Under the pieces are notes generated by a model that saw nothing but the letters and a program-made list of their open reading frames with translations, had not been told where the DNA came from and did not search any database. A DNA stretch of 64,000 bases from Sclerodactyla briareus (Eukaryota > Echinodermata > Holothuroidea > Dendrochirotida > Sclerodactylidae). Below, in pieces: positions 26,771 through 40,100 of the stretch. Within the stretch, counting starts at the first letter, position 1; the number at the start of each line of letters is the position of its first letter. The stretch lies in assembly GCA_026419785.1 (NCBI GenBank), contig JAODTK010005794.1, forward strand, positions 186,001 through 250,000. The letters run 5' to 3'. Both the position numbers and the translations under genes were made by a program.

Positions 26771-27433
26771 ATCCAAAAACAAACAAAATCCGCAACTCTT
26801 CTGACATGATAGAGAGGTTCATAAGCAGGTCTTTAAGCTTGTGCATGTTGCCTCCTATGGGGGGGTGATAACCACTAGCTGGTGTTTGCATAGTAGACAA
26901 CAAGACCGACACAACTACGTCACATAAATGATGATGTGAAACCCACATTCTTGGGATTTGCCAACGAATCCCTGCGTACGACATGTTGAGTACTGTCCAC
27001 CCTGAGGTATCTTCCAAAGCGGAATAGCCCCCTCTCTTCTTCGAGAAGACTCCTCGCTAATGTCAGCTCTAGCAGGCTAAGTAGCCACTGGCTGCTGGAC
27101 CAGTACTATTACACTCGCTCAAAGCACTCGGCAGCAAGGTGTCCCCAGGACAGAGCTTTCTGATTTGAGGACAAACAGAAGGTGCACTAATTTGTGCATT
27201 CAGCATGTAGTGAACTTGAAAATTTTTGTGCTACTGCAAGCTTTGGTCTTCCAAGCTTGACCTCACAATTTAGCCTCAGGAATTCACCCTCCCAAGCTTG
27301 GGCCCGGCACGCAGCCAGCGGATTCCAACAAACACAACATACACATATCAACAATCCTTTGGCTTTGATTACGGCGATAATGGTGCATAGCTCAAGATCA
27401 AAAGGAAAGCTTTCTGGTAGTGGTTCATACTCC
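26771..27433. other. Sequence between the LINE fragment and the sialyltransferase 3' end
   Basis: Frames are open on both strands at 27,187-27,472 (about 91 residues each), neither with a recognisable domain. A polyadenylation signal for the minus-strand gene is not obvious. If the GC donor at 27,478 is used, a further exon could lie here. Confidence 0.4.
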
Positions 27434-27929
27434 CTAAGGCTCTTCATCAAGTGTAGAAGCAAATACGAATAGACTTGCCAGGAGGAAGAGCAGGAGAAAG
27501 ACCACCAGGCTGAGGAATATCGCCACGATGAACATCACCACGTGGGTGAACTTCTGGTACTTCTCCCGCTCGGACTGGTCCCGGCCCTTGGGCCCGATGA
27601 CCACCGGGACCTTGCGGACCTTGGTACGGATCCCCAGGAACCCCTTGGCCTTGCTCTTGGCCTGCTTGCTCTTGTTGACCTGTGCCTCGTGGTAGAGCTT
27701 CAGGAAAGGCGTGTGCCAGGGGGGCGGAGCCGTTCCTCATCTCGGTCATGTTCCAGGAGGGGTACCGGAAGTCATGTTGTACTTGCTGGCCCAGCGTCCG
27801 AAGATGCCTCTCTGTGACGAAGAGGTGGCCGTAGCGTGATTCTCATAGCTCTCTCTGTAGTAGGTGAACTCCAGCTTGCCGTCCTCCTGTTCGTAGTAGT
27901 GGTACGGTGTCGTGTTGTTTGGGTGAGCT
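27434..27929 (-). CDS. ST6GALNAC-like: Sialyltransferase terminal exon: motifs III and VS plus C-terminal membrane tail
   Basis: Acceptor TTTTCACTCGTAG|AGCTCACC; the AA left by the motif S exon plus A gives Lys, then AHPNNTTPYHYYEQ, which is motif III (27,890-27,904). Next come FTYYRESYENH and HLFVTE, the motif VS His-x4-Glu, visible if one G is restored near 27,829, then GIFGRWASKYN and FRYPSWN, the usual end of the domain. Frame shifts occur near 27,808, 27,768 and 27,710. The frame then continues about 90 residues more: LKLYHEAQVNKSKQAKSKAK, a basic linker, then a hydrophobic stretch THVVMFIVAIFLSLVVF followed by LLLFLLASLFVFA, ending STLDEEP and TAG at 27,434-27,436. Vertebrate relatives end soon after the PSW-like motif, so the tail is unusual. 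Codons stay GC-rich up to about 27,479, where CTG|GCAAGT could be a GC-type donor; if so the stop shown is intronic. Confidence 0.88.
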
Positions 27930-30900
27930 CTACGAGTGAAAAGTAAAGAGAGGATCTTGTTTAGATAAAATCTTCATTCACATCCACAGTGGTCACACCC
28001 TGATGACTAGGTGTTTAATTTATTGACTTTCAGGGTCACCCTTCATGCAACGAAGATGAAACTTTATTCACTAAGGATCGAAATTTACGCACCAACAGTT
28101 CCTTAGCCAAACGCCATCATCGACTATAGTCGACATAGCAGTTTTTTGGCAGATATTGGAAATTTGTGTTTGTTGAAGCACCCCCTATATAGGATAACTC
28201 TACAGTTGCAAGAGATCGCAAAAAAAAAAAAAAAAATCAACAGTATATAACAGATTGGGTTACGTTGAAAAATTTGGGTTAAAATTCACATAAAAGGGCA
28301 ATGCAACCCATCCGTGGTCAAAGATAGGGAGAAGGCAGTTGTTTTATCGCTAATGGGATACCGTCAAGTGAATAAGACAATAATTCAATTCTGGACAAAT
28401 CATGCGTACTCTGAATTTCTGATAGACTGTATCTTCTCTATATCATCAAGGATAATTAAGTGCTCAGAAGTGGTTTCTGTCTGGAAATAGGCGGCACTAG
28501 GAAGCGAAGCCCCCAAGTGGAAAATAGCCAGCACGTTAAGGGTTGAAGGCTGATAAATGCCACAATCACAGATCCGCTATGGTGAACTCAGAACTGACGG
28601 CAAAAATTATGAGGTATGCTAGGAGTGATGACATTGTAATTAAGGAATAAACTGCAAGTGGGAGACTTTTACTGGTGAATAAACAGTCCGAGACTATGAA
28701 TTTAGGTAAATAACGGACAAGGCGCAGCCAAGTCTTTGCACGCACACGAGCTAAATTCAGAGGTAAAATGTTGTCTGTGAACCCGGAAGAAATCGAACAA
28801 TGTGCTGACGCTAGTTGTTCCCATCTATAAACCCGCAATTAATAATTACCCACACGATTTAGGAGATTATATATAACTCTGATCAACAAATTTGTATTCT
28901 CAAAACAGTATATATGAAGCAGCACTATTGCATTGCATTGCTGTAGCCATACAGACACAATTGATTAGCAGGGCGTGCTGTGCGTATTTCCACAGGGACC
29001 AAATACAAACCACACGTGCCGAACTGCAAGCGGTTACTGCACGTGTGAACATGAAGTCCCCAATGTAATGAGCAACGCATCGTTTTGCCCAATGACTCAG
29101 TTGAGGCAGTACGCCGCACTCTGAACGCAAGTCACTGAGTGCCTGTACTGCACGTGTGAACATAAACTTCCAAAGAATCATGAACGTACATTTGCATTTG
29201 AAAGTATGCTTCCACTTACGACGCAGCAAATCGAGCAAGTTGTGGATTGCTGTGATGAACTATGTAACGCTGAGCCATTGCTGACTATGGCAAAAATAAC
29301 GGACGGGACGTGATTGGGATTAGCAACCAGAAGTCGTATTCGCAATAACGGATAGGCGTGGCGGTTGCTGGAATAGAGTCAAACACATAGTGACATGACA
29401 TATATGTGCAGGAGAAAGGATGTACATGAGTTATATATTTAATTGGATCAAGTGAAACACATTGAGTAATTTTAAAAATGGACCAGAGAGAGTCATGATG
29501 AAGTAAGGTGGGAAGTCCTACTGCAAGTCCAAGAATATGCCTTCCTCTTTTGCCATGCTACAGTGGAGAGTAGAAATTACCTCGCATTCGCTACTCTCTG
29601 CTAGACTGCACCCAACAGATGCACGATATTGTATTAGTCATTATAATCTCACAATGTAGTTCTGTCACTTACTTGCAAAAGTTTTCCGCACCAGGCCAAT
29701 ATGTCAATTTGTCACAGCGTCGATTGCGAAGAGTATTGTCATGATCCGTTGAGAAGCCATGTCTTGGGATCAGACCTGCCAGAAATGAACAACAGATAGT
29801 AAGAGGTTGGGCTATTCTGAGAAGTCAAACTCCCGACACGGACTGCTGCATGGGGGACGATATGGTGGCACAATCGATATTTTCACAGGACACGAGCAGA
29901 ACGGACATATGGATGGCCGGCCAGCTTGATCTCTAAGAAATGCCCCAAGGTTGTTGCATTCCAAGGGAGGGGGTATTTTGGCAGTTCATGTTTGTAAAAT
30001 TGTATCCCTATAATCACGATATTATCGATGTGTGTAATTTTTTTTCAATGGTATACTGCACCGAGAAGAAGATCGACCATTCAAGGCCCAGTAGGATGCG
30101 GGCATGGATACTGCACCAATGTAAGCGGAATTTCCACCAGGTACAGGGAATAAAATAAGGCAATGCCTATTTGATGGTATCTGAATGTGGGGTGGGGTTA
30201 ACCACACGAAGACGGCAATTTTGCAAACTGCTACCCTCATGGTCCTGCCCCCAATCATGGTGCTGAGCGTCCGCCCACAGAAGACAACAGGACTACCATT
30301 TTCAAAGTCTATGGTACGACCCGACCTTGAACCAACCTGGTCTACAGGAGGGAATGCCGCGTCTACCAACTGTGCCAACAATCGATTAAAATCCACCAAA
30401 CCATGCTAAATCGGGACAAAACTGTTCACATTAGCCGAATGTTGCTTTCTTTCTGATGGTATCAGATTCCAAGAAGTGTTCCCAAAATATGGGGATGCAT
30501 TTAGTAGGAAAACGATAGGTCCTGAATAGGTCATGTGAATGGTGCGGGGCTGTTTTAGCTGTTCTCCAATGGCTAAAAAAAATTATACTGTAATTTGATA
30601 GGCCCTTTGCATTGTCAATTGATGACACACCCCATATACCCCAGAGTTGAGTCACTGTCAGAGGTGGGTCATAAATGCTTGACATTGACCCACCCATTAG
30701 TCACATTCATGACAAATATGGCCCACTGGGTAGGGCCAGGTTTTTTCTGGCTATTATTTTCTACAATCACAAGAAAATGGGGACACCCCAGGTCAGCTTC
30801 GAGATGACCATTAGAAGAGCAATGCACAAGGTGAGCGCTTGAAAAGTGAGGCACTCTCGAATGACAATGGCCCACACTTGAGACATGTCCAGAGGTATTG

Positions 30901-33900
30901 GGGGGTGGTCACGGCATCTTGCAAGGGTATCAATGCACCTGCATCCATCCAGGACACGTGTGGCGAAATTAGTAACTCCAGCTGTCAATAAGACCTTGAC
31001 ATTTCCGGAAGTAAACATACGGGAATCAGTACCCAAATATTAATGTTTGGCAGAAAATATTTGCGAGCAGGGCAAACAAAACACTAGACGAGGTACGGAG
31101 GATATGCCTGTGAATATAAAAGGTCTGAAGCTCGTAATAGTGGTGTCCTCGAGATATGTTTAGTCCAATGCCGCCTCTGCAACAAGGGCATTACAAATCT
31201 CTTTGAAGTATTCTAGGCATCCATCGACCAGTACTGTTGGGAAGAATGGAGCCCTTATCTATGTCCACTCAATATGACGCATCCTACCACCCAAGTAGTG
31301 ATCATCCGTTAGTTGCCTCGTCCAGTTATGCACGTTCACAAGAAAGCGTCAAACACTGACACACATACACCTGAATAATAGATTATGTCACCTTCGCAAG
31401 GAATTGAAAAGCAGCCGGAGATGATAAAACCCAAGAGTAACTGTAGGCTATGCCACTTTGAAGGCGCTCAGGTTCCAGTGTGGAGGAGGAGGGGGAAGGA
31501 CCATCAGGAACCGATCCTGTGATCAAAAAATCAAGTGAAAAACAGGTTTCAGAAATCGTGCCCTTTCATGGTTACTGCGAATGACGTTTTCACAATTAAG
31601 GATGAAGTCCGATGGTGTTGGCTGCCAGCCTCCAAGCAGATAAAAATGCAGCAAGAGGTGACTGGAAGGGAAGACACCTGACACATGTATAACAAAGATG
31701 TATTAGTTACATTTGATCTTAAGTAATCCAGTGGGAGGAGGATGGATGGATAAGAGTCAGCGATCCAGTTTTATCAATGAAAAAAGAGATGGTGGGGGGG
31801 GGCGGAGGGGGGTTGAGGTGGTGGGGACCAAGGGAAGTGTGCCCCTCATCAGCCAACTGCATTTATGGGCACGTAGAACGTACTGTTGCAAAAGTTGACA
31901 AACAACAGCTTTAAAGTTGTCTATGAACAGTGAAAAAGGTTTTTGTTATAAAAAAAGTATGGTCACATGGGTCGAGGTTCTGACCCCAACCCCAACCATA
32001 CTGGAACTGGGACACAGGGTATCTTTGGCTGGATTGGGGAATGGGAAATACCTGTACAGTGGATCAGGGATGGGAGCTTTTTTTAAGTATAGTATTTTCT
32101 GTTGCAAAATTTGATTTTCCATCACAAATCATTTGTTGCTGAACTTAGCATAAAACACTCTAGGTAGGGAAATCTGTACAGTACCTTTAAGACGCGGTAC
32201 CAAGGGGAAATGTAGGGGAAAAGTCATAACCATGGTAATTGGTTTGAAATACCATTGCTCTATCTGTAAATGTTCTCATTTCATTGTATTTTTTCTTCAG
32301 TAACGGGCGAAACAAAAAAACAAGCGTACAGGTGTGGAACGTATGCAGGGTTCAAAAAGAGGAAGGGAAGGGGGGTTGTTCAAACAGCCCAAGTAGATGT
32401 CGGACTAGGGAAACTGCTAACTATTAGCTGCACTTGCACAGGGGAGTTATGGAGCACAGTGAATTTATGGGTCCTGTAAACAATGGGCAGCCTAACGTAT
32501 TAGAATGAGTCATGTTTATAGTGGAAACCTTTGAATAGGTAAATAATGAAATCATTCATAGGTGATTATTGTGACCCCATTGGGTGTAATGAGTACCAGC
32601 CCAATGTGAATGTGCATGTTATATAGAGGGGGTGGGGGATGTGATTATAGAGAGGAGGGGTGGGTAGTAGAGTTGAGTCAGGGTAAGTCCAACAGAGCAT
32701 ACTATGTGGAAACGCCTCACAATTGTATTCAATTCAACCCCTCCCCCCCCCCCCTAGTTAGAGAGAGGAATTTTGTGAAAGTGACCATCAGGGAGTGAGG
32801 GTTCCAAGTTCGTGAGAAAGGGGGACCCTACCATCATTGGGGTAGTGGCCCTCTGTCAGCTACCAAAATGGCATTGAATGTTGTCTACTAAGAGCGTATA
32901 TATTTTTGGCAGGACATGCACTCCGTGGAAAATATTTTGAGGTTAGGAGGATTTTCAGGAGGATTTTAAGAGGTTCAAGGGCCCCTAGACACCCCCCACC
33001 CGGTAGAACCATGGCTGTATTGATGGTGCTATTGTCACAATGGTCTTTAATGGTCCCCCCCTCCTTGCAATCCCCTTCCCCTTCTCTGACACGAGGTAAC
33101 AATTCGCATGATAATGATGATTTTTCCCATTTTCAGTCATATCTGAAAAACTTGTAGAATGTGAACTACAATTGGGCTTGAACAACAGGTAGGTCATGTC
33201 AAATACTGGCAGTACAAAGGAGATTGTTAGGTGCCTTTTCCTAACCATGGGCCCAGAAAATGGTAATATCTGCAGGAATTACACATCGGGGATTCCCTCG
33301 CAATGTTCAGTTGCATTCACAAAACGTGTTCAGTATTATTCGTGCACCCACTAACATTGGGCAATCAAGTTTCAAAATGCAAAGGGAACATGTTCAAAAC
33401 TCACACATGACGAATCATTATAATGGGGCTATTACAGAGAGGCAAACTAGTATTAGACGTTGGGCCATCAAAGAACAAATGATCTTAACAAACCGAAAGG
33501 GGTACGCCGTAACTATATCGGTACCAAAAGGGAATGTGTTATCACTTGGGGGGGGGGGGGGGATCGTGACCATGTAATGGACTAAAGGAAGTCTTCTCTC
33601 GATAACATACTGTGTTTGTTGCATAAGAATACAGCGCTCTGCACTAAAGACATTCCATGTCAGGATGGGTGAAGAGGTGAAGAGCTAGAATGACTCTGCA
33701 CAGACTGAATATATTCTACTTTCTGACACACTTACCTGCTTCAGCCTGCCATCATTCATCATCCCTGGGAGTTATCTGCAATACAGAGGAACCACACCGA
33801 TAATGGATATTGTTCTTGCCTGAGCCGCTCTTTCCTGCAAGAATTTCCCCAAAGGCTTCCAAATACACAGGACTCTTCAAAAACGGATACAGTTGTACAT

Positions 33901-33925
33901 TTTCCTATGTATCTTTAGTTAGTCA

Positions 33926-33997
<72 letters not shown>

Positions 33998-34040
33998 CCC
34001 CCCCCCCCCCCCCCCCCCCCACCCCCCCCCCCCCCCCCTT

Positions 34041-34130
<90 letters not shown>

Positions 34131-37100
34131 TTTTTTCCCCCCCCCCCCCCACACTTATGGTAAAGAGATGAGAGCAGGCAACTCGTTGATTGGGACTATA
34201 TATGAACTAATTGTTATTAATTATATCATTCTGATTATAATTATAGTACAAGCCTTCAACTGTTTGCCCTAGTTGTTCTTCACCACTCCAGCTGGGAAGT
34301 AGGTTTTCAATCGAGAAAGCTTGTTGTTATTGTGATAGAATCAAATCCAGTAGAAATCCGATGAAATGGTGAGTACCACCTTGTTGACTGATTCCCCCTT
34401 CTCCCCAGATAGGGAGTCATGGAGACAATATTCAGATCATTCTCATTTGAAGATAAGCATAATACATGCATCGAAATGTGTCCATCATGCGGTGTCCGAA
34501 CATCGTCAGTTTCGGTCATTTCAAGTTCAGATGCCTCACTTTTAAACCATCTGTGTAACGAGAGGACTCGGAGGAGACTATGGTGGGATTTGGCTGTTTT
34601 ATGACACAGTACTATAGACAACAGCGTTTGCACTGGTCGATTGAATGAGGGAGGCTGATTCACTGTCTAAGATGAGCCATACAAATCATGTACACTGAAG
34701 AACCCCATCAGTCACCCAGATGACTATTAATTATATCCCACGTCGGGGATAGTATGGTTTTGCTTGTTCTTGTACGCCACGTCCACCGCCGCCGCGAGGA
34801 AAATCCGCAGCCGCCGCACGATAACACTCCAATGCTTACTCGATTTAGCTGAACTTGTACATGGGTTGAACGGGGCGATCTCGGATGCTTTCGAAAACTG
34901 GTTTACGTGAGTCTGCTGACCTCTGCTTTGGTGATTTACGCAAAATGCCACAGTTAGGTCGATCTACATGAAACTTGGTACTAGGGGTGAAAATTGGTCC
35001 CGGAAAAACATGGTGGCATTTTCAAGTCATCCGCGGTCAAATTGTGTAATTTTTTCACAGTCGGAATTTGGCGGAACTTTGTTATAGGGGTACAGTTGGT
35101 CCCGAAAAACATGGCGGCATTTTCAAGGTCATCGAGGGGGGGTCAAATTTGCGATATTTTGCCTAAAGGTAATGAGGGTCACTAAGGGTCACTTAGGGGT
35201 CAAAAACTGATTTAGTACTTTTTCGGCAATAGCACTAGGGGTGTTCATCAGAATGCAAAATGCTCCTAGGAGTGGTGTAATCACATGTGAGAGTTTTCAT
35301 AAAAAACTGTAATGTCATTGAAGGTCATTCAAGGTCGCTCAGGGGTCAAAAAAACGTTTTCTGGTCAAATCAGAGAATGAATACTGTGAAGACTGGAAGG
35401 TTCACCATTGGGATATAATGGTTGACTTGCATGTGTGTGACCCGACACTCAATTTGCCTCTGTCGGTTGGTATGTGGTTAAAGGTTGAGGTCTGAATAAA
35501 TGTGCTATTTAAGGAGTTAACGGGCAAAAAATCTAGAAACTGGTTATTGGCAAAGTGGGGATATACAAGTGGCGGTCTACAGACAGGCGGTGTCTAGTTA
35601 TCTTGAAAATGACCTACCAGGGTGTCAGCTTTTCCTCAAATTTTTCACAAAATTTCGCAATGACACATCTTAGTGACTGACCATTCAGGGAAAGGATACC
35701 TGTGAGTCAGTAGAATTTGAAAATGACCCACACGGGGACTGACCATGGACCAAACTTGACGACCATGTCCCACACTTGATGACCCAGGACCAGGGTATTG
35801 TGGTTGCGTAATGCAGTGGTCGGAGTGAGAGCTGCTTCTTGAGAGAGCCTCATCCTGACACAACACTAATGAATCACTGTAGAAGCTAATACCACCATCC
35901 ATCGGATGCCAGGCATGTACCCTGTCACATCAACCATTAAATGTGTACTCATGGTGGTAACACAATTTATGAGCAATCCACTGCCCGGGAATGGCCCCCA
36001 TCCTCCTGAGCCCTTAAGAGGGCCTTAAGTGTCCCACAGAGGTGACTTGATATACTGAGCGAAGCAGCTGTGAATTCCTTCAATACAGCCTGGTATGACA
36101 GGCACACACAGAACAGGGAATGGACATGATAATATCTATTGTAATAGCAATATGACCAGGCACACACAGAACAGGGCATGGACAAGATAATAATAATATC
36201 CATAAGCCAGTTTAGTGGTTGTGAGTGGCATGACACCACTGAACAGCTCGGGGGTAGATACAAGATTCCCCCCATAGCAATATCGCTACAGCTTATGCTC
36301 ACTGTCACTGTATTTGAAACACAACCAATTCATCCCATGTTTTCTAATGTTATTGTTGATAAGTATGGGATTTGTCATTTTCGGCAGGGGAGTTTTGAAA
36401 GATCTTTCTGCCACTGTACGTTCGATGTCGACTGCCATCGTTCCCTCATGACCTTTGACACAATATCACTTATTCATCTCATTTTTAAAACTGTAACTCT
36501 GAAATGGCTTATAATAGTAGACAGTATGAAAAATGGTTGCATGGTAGGACACACACAAGAACAAGGAATGGACAAGATAATAATAATATCCATAAGCCAG
36601 TTTAGTGGTTGTGAGTGTGCTGCTCACCTTGAACAGTTCGTAGAATAGCCCAAGATTCCCGGTCCCATAGACAATATCGCTACAAGCTTATGCTCCCTGT
36701 CAACTGCTCTTTGAAACACAACCAATTCATCCCATGTTTTCTAATGTTATTGTTGATAAGTATGGGATTTGTCATTTTCGGCAGGGGAGTTTTGAAAGAT
36801 CTTTCTGCCACTGTACGTTCGATGTCGACTGCCATCGTTCCCATTTCCCCCCCCCTCATGACCTTTACACAATATCATTATCATATCAGCTCATTAAACC
36901 TTTAAACTCTGAAATGGCTTATCATAGTAGCAGTATGAACAATGGTGCATGGTAGGCACACACACAGAACAAGGAATGGACAAGATAATATCTATTGTGA
37001 TAGCAGTATGAGCAATGGTGTATGCAGACACACAGAACAAGGCTAGACATATCGCAGTAATGCAATTAGAGACTCTGGTCATTGAAGACCCCTAACTCCT

Positions 37101-40100
37101 GCAAAACCATCTGAGACAGTTTTAATATCCCGTTTTAACATCAGAATAACAAGGACTAACATGAATAAATCACTGTGTAGTTTAATAGAAAAATCCTCTC
37201 TGAATAATTACCTATTAGAATTCTTGCTCCAAATATTTACACTACTCAGGCATAGCTGCCCAAACTGTTCAATCATTACTGATCACATGGTAATAGTATC
37301 AAGATGAGTGCTTGATGAGGCTTACACTATGGCAGGCATCAGCTTAAGGGTACTTGAGTACTATATAGTCAGTAGCGTTAAAAAAAAAGGTTCTTGATCC
37401 GCTAGTCACGCCTGCTGACGAGTGCGTTGTTTCTGTTAATAGGGTCCAGTTGTTTCGACTAACCTGATCTGAGAGGGTGAAAGCGATAATGAACAGCAGA
37501 ATCTCCAAGCTTCATAAGAGGCATTGTGGTAAAGTTTGTCAGCCCATGAGTGCTTTACATATAAATAGCACTAACCAGTGATCATCCCCACTATCAAAAA
37601 AGGAACTGCGATACTGGCATCCACCTTGTTCTGATAAAATTGTGACTGTATGGAAGATTAACATTAATAATCCAAATTAGACACATACCAGACCCCACTA
37701 GTGAAAATCTCTTCAAGTGATCCCAAATGTTTGTCTCAAGACTAAAAGTCGACCTTATCCAAGTTTAGTGAAAATCTAACAAATTTTGCAAATTAGACCA
37801 TTTATTCAACGCTAGAAAGCTATCCCATTCATACGAACAGACTTTTTATGTGGCAATTGAGAGGATCCACTTGCCAATTAATTATATGAATAATAATATA
37901 GTTTCAAGTACCCAAACATCATCTGTTGACTCTTAAAAATTTAGGGGAATACCTGTTCCAAAAATTTAGGGGAATCCCCCCCCCCCATCTAATTAGTTGG
38001 GACTTCGCTGAGGAGAATACTGTCTTACCCTGTCTTAGTATACCATTGGTGACCTAGACCCTATAATTATAAAAATAAATTGATGTTATACAAACATGTT
38101 TGCCATGAATATTTCATTTCCAAATTGCTTCCAGTAAAACATTCGATGATTCCACTAGAAAGTCTGTGCTTCATAGAAAGTCTGTGCTCTTCAAGCAATT
38201 CAAAGAATGTCCTGTATCTGCCAATCCTGTACGATCTTCTTGATTCTCAATCACCCAATTCATGAGCTGAAGTTTCTCAGTTGTGGCTGCAATCTTGGGA
38301 CTCTAAAGACTGACATCAGAATAACAGGCTTTTTTTATGTATTCGTGAAAATTCTTAATACCCACTTGTTTTGTTTTTGTTTTCGTTAAGCGCCATGTTA
38401 CTTTGGTGTTGGCGCATATAAGCTGTTATTATCATATTAATATTATTTCCACCGTTATCATCATTTCAATTTGTATCCTACTATATTTAGCATCTCCCAA
38501 AACACAAAAATTCAATATAGGCAGCCAGGGTTGAAGCTTTAGCGAAATCTGAATGCAGGACATTCTACAGCTGATTCCTTCAAAATTAGTGTGGGTTGCG
38601 CAGCGTGTCATGGCTGTGGCCCAAGTCCAAATGGAGGGGCCATTTGTGACATGATAATGAGTCTTCACATCATGGACCACTATATTGGGGCATTGTACAG
38701 CATATCCAGCACTAAAAATTGGATCAGTGTGGGGTGGCATGGCTCCAATTCTGCTTGAGTACTGGATGCACTACTCAAGTGCTGGGTAGTCCTGCCAGCC
38801 ACCACCCACCATAGCTAGCGTAACATCCTGCTGACTGTCACAATCGGGTAGTGCATGTTAATTCTTCCCGAATGATCAGTGATAAAACACTGGGGTGTGC
38901 CATTATTTAGGAAAATAATAGAAATGACCAACTGCTAACCAGGTATGAGGAGCCATATGGAAATAGCAACCAAGTATACAGTATTCATCATACTAGTGAT
39001 TTGTGCTCATAATAGAGCCCAAAGGACCTGTCTTCGAATCTGTAACTGTGTTATGAACAATGGGTGCACTAGTTGAGGAAAGGGTGGCAGCAACTTTATT
39101 CTCAGGGATTGGGCAGGGATAACAGTTTTGGTATTGGGACAATACGTGTGAAGCGCTCTAAGATGTCTACAAACATGAGGGCACGGCACACAGATATAGT
39201 AAATATAGGCATCCAGATAATGATGTTATTGCTTCAACCATTTTAAAACATCCCTCGAACAATGCTTGTTAAAATTACTTGTGCTAAAACCCTAATAGCA
39301 GTAATAACTCAAATTCCAGGAATCGCGAACCTACAAACATTTGTTTATAAATAGCCAAATCCAAATTGACGAATTCATTAGTGAGTGTCTGTTCTTCATC
39401 CAGTGTTCTAAATGAGAATTATCCACTTTCCTCCACTTACCCCTCTCCAGAATTCGAGGACAACAGCCAATCACCTTAATTATTCCTTGTGATCTCCACG
39501 CTGTACCTACGTCTAATGAGCAGTGCCTCCGTACTGCCAGTCACCATACCAGTCAGCCTAGCAGGGGCCTGGGTATAAGCATCACTCACTCATCGTCAGT
39601 ATTACTGAGTGTGTTTGGAGTAGCTGGGAGAGTGATCCTGACAACTGCTTATTATATTGCCCTGAGGACTATAGCCCACACTGCACGTGAGCACAGTGTG
39701 GATGGTTTTACAGTGGGGGTCATACTGATAGCATTCCAAGCCAATTCTTACTGCCTGTAATTAGGATGTCTTTATGGTGGGAAAGAGTGAAGCATGTGAA
39801 TTAAAAAAACAACGGGCAGAAGGAGATATTGATGTAACGGTATGTGCTTATAGGGGAAATACATCATAAACTAAAACAGAATTTTCTCAGTCCCATGGAG
39901 ATAAAATATGCCACACAATTTCACAGTGGAACCTGTGTATAAAGGGCCCTACTATAACATACTGTTGTAAATTTTGTAGAGGTACGTTCAGTATTTCCAA
40001 AGACTATTACTAGAGAGGCAAGTATTGGCAATATTTTAGTACCTATATTATTATACCTGTTTGAAATATCAAGGAGTATTCAACTGGTGTTACTGTTTGT

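Noticed and set aside
27447..27749. Collagen-like Gly/Pro/Gln-rich frame on the minus strand
   Set aside because: It is the wrong reading frame of the sialyltransferase terminal exon; only its first ~27 residues (MTEMRNGSAPLAHAF region) are in the true frame.
33810..34163. Polyproline and polyglycine frames
   Set aside because: They are translations of a C homopolymer tract.
36178..36648. 156-residue plus-strand frame with repeated SISQFSGCE
   Set aside because: The peptide repeats because the frame spans two copies of a duplicated intronic segment, and there is no other coding evidence.
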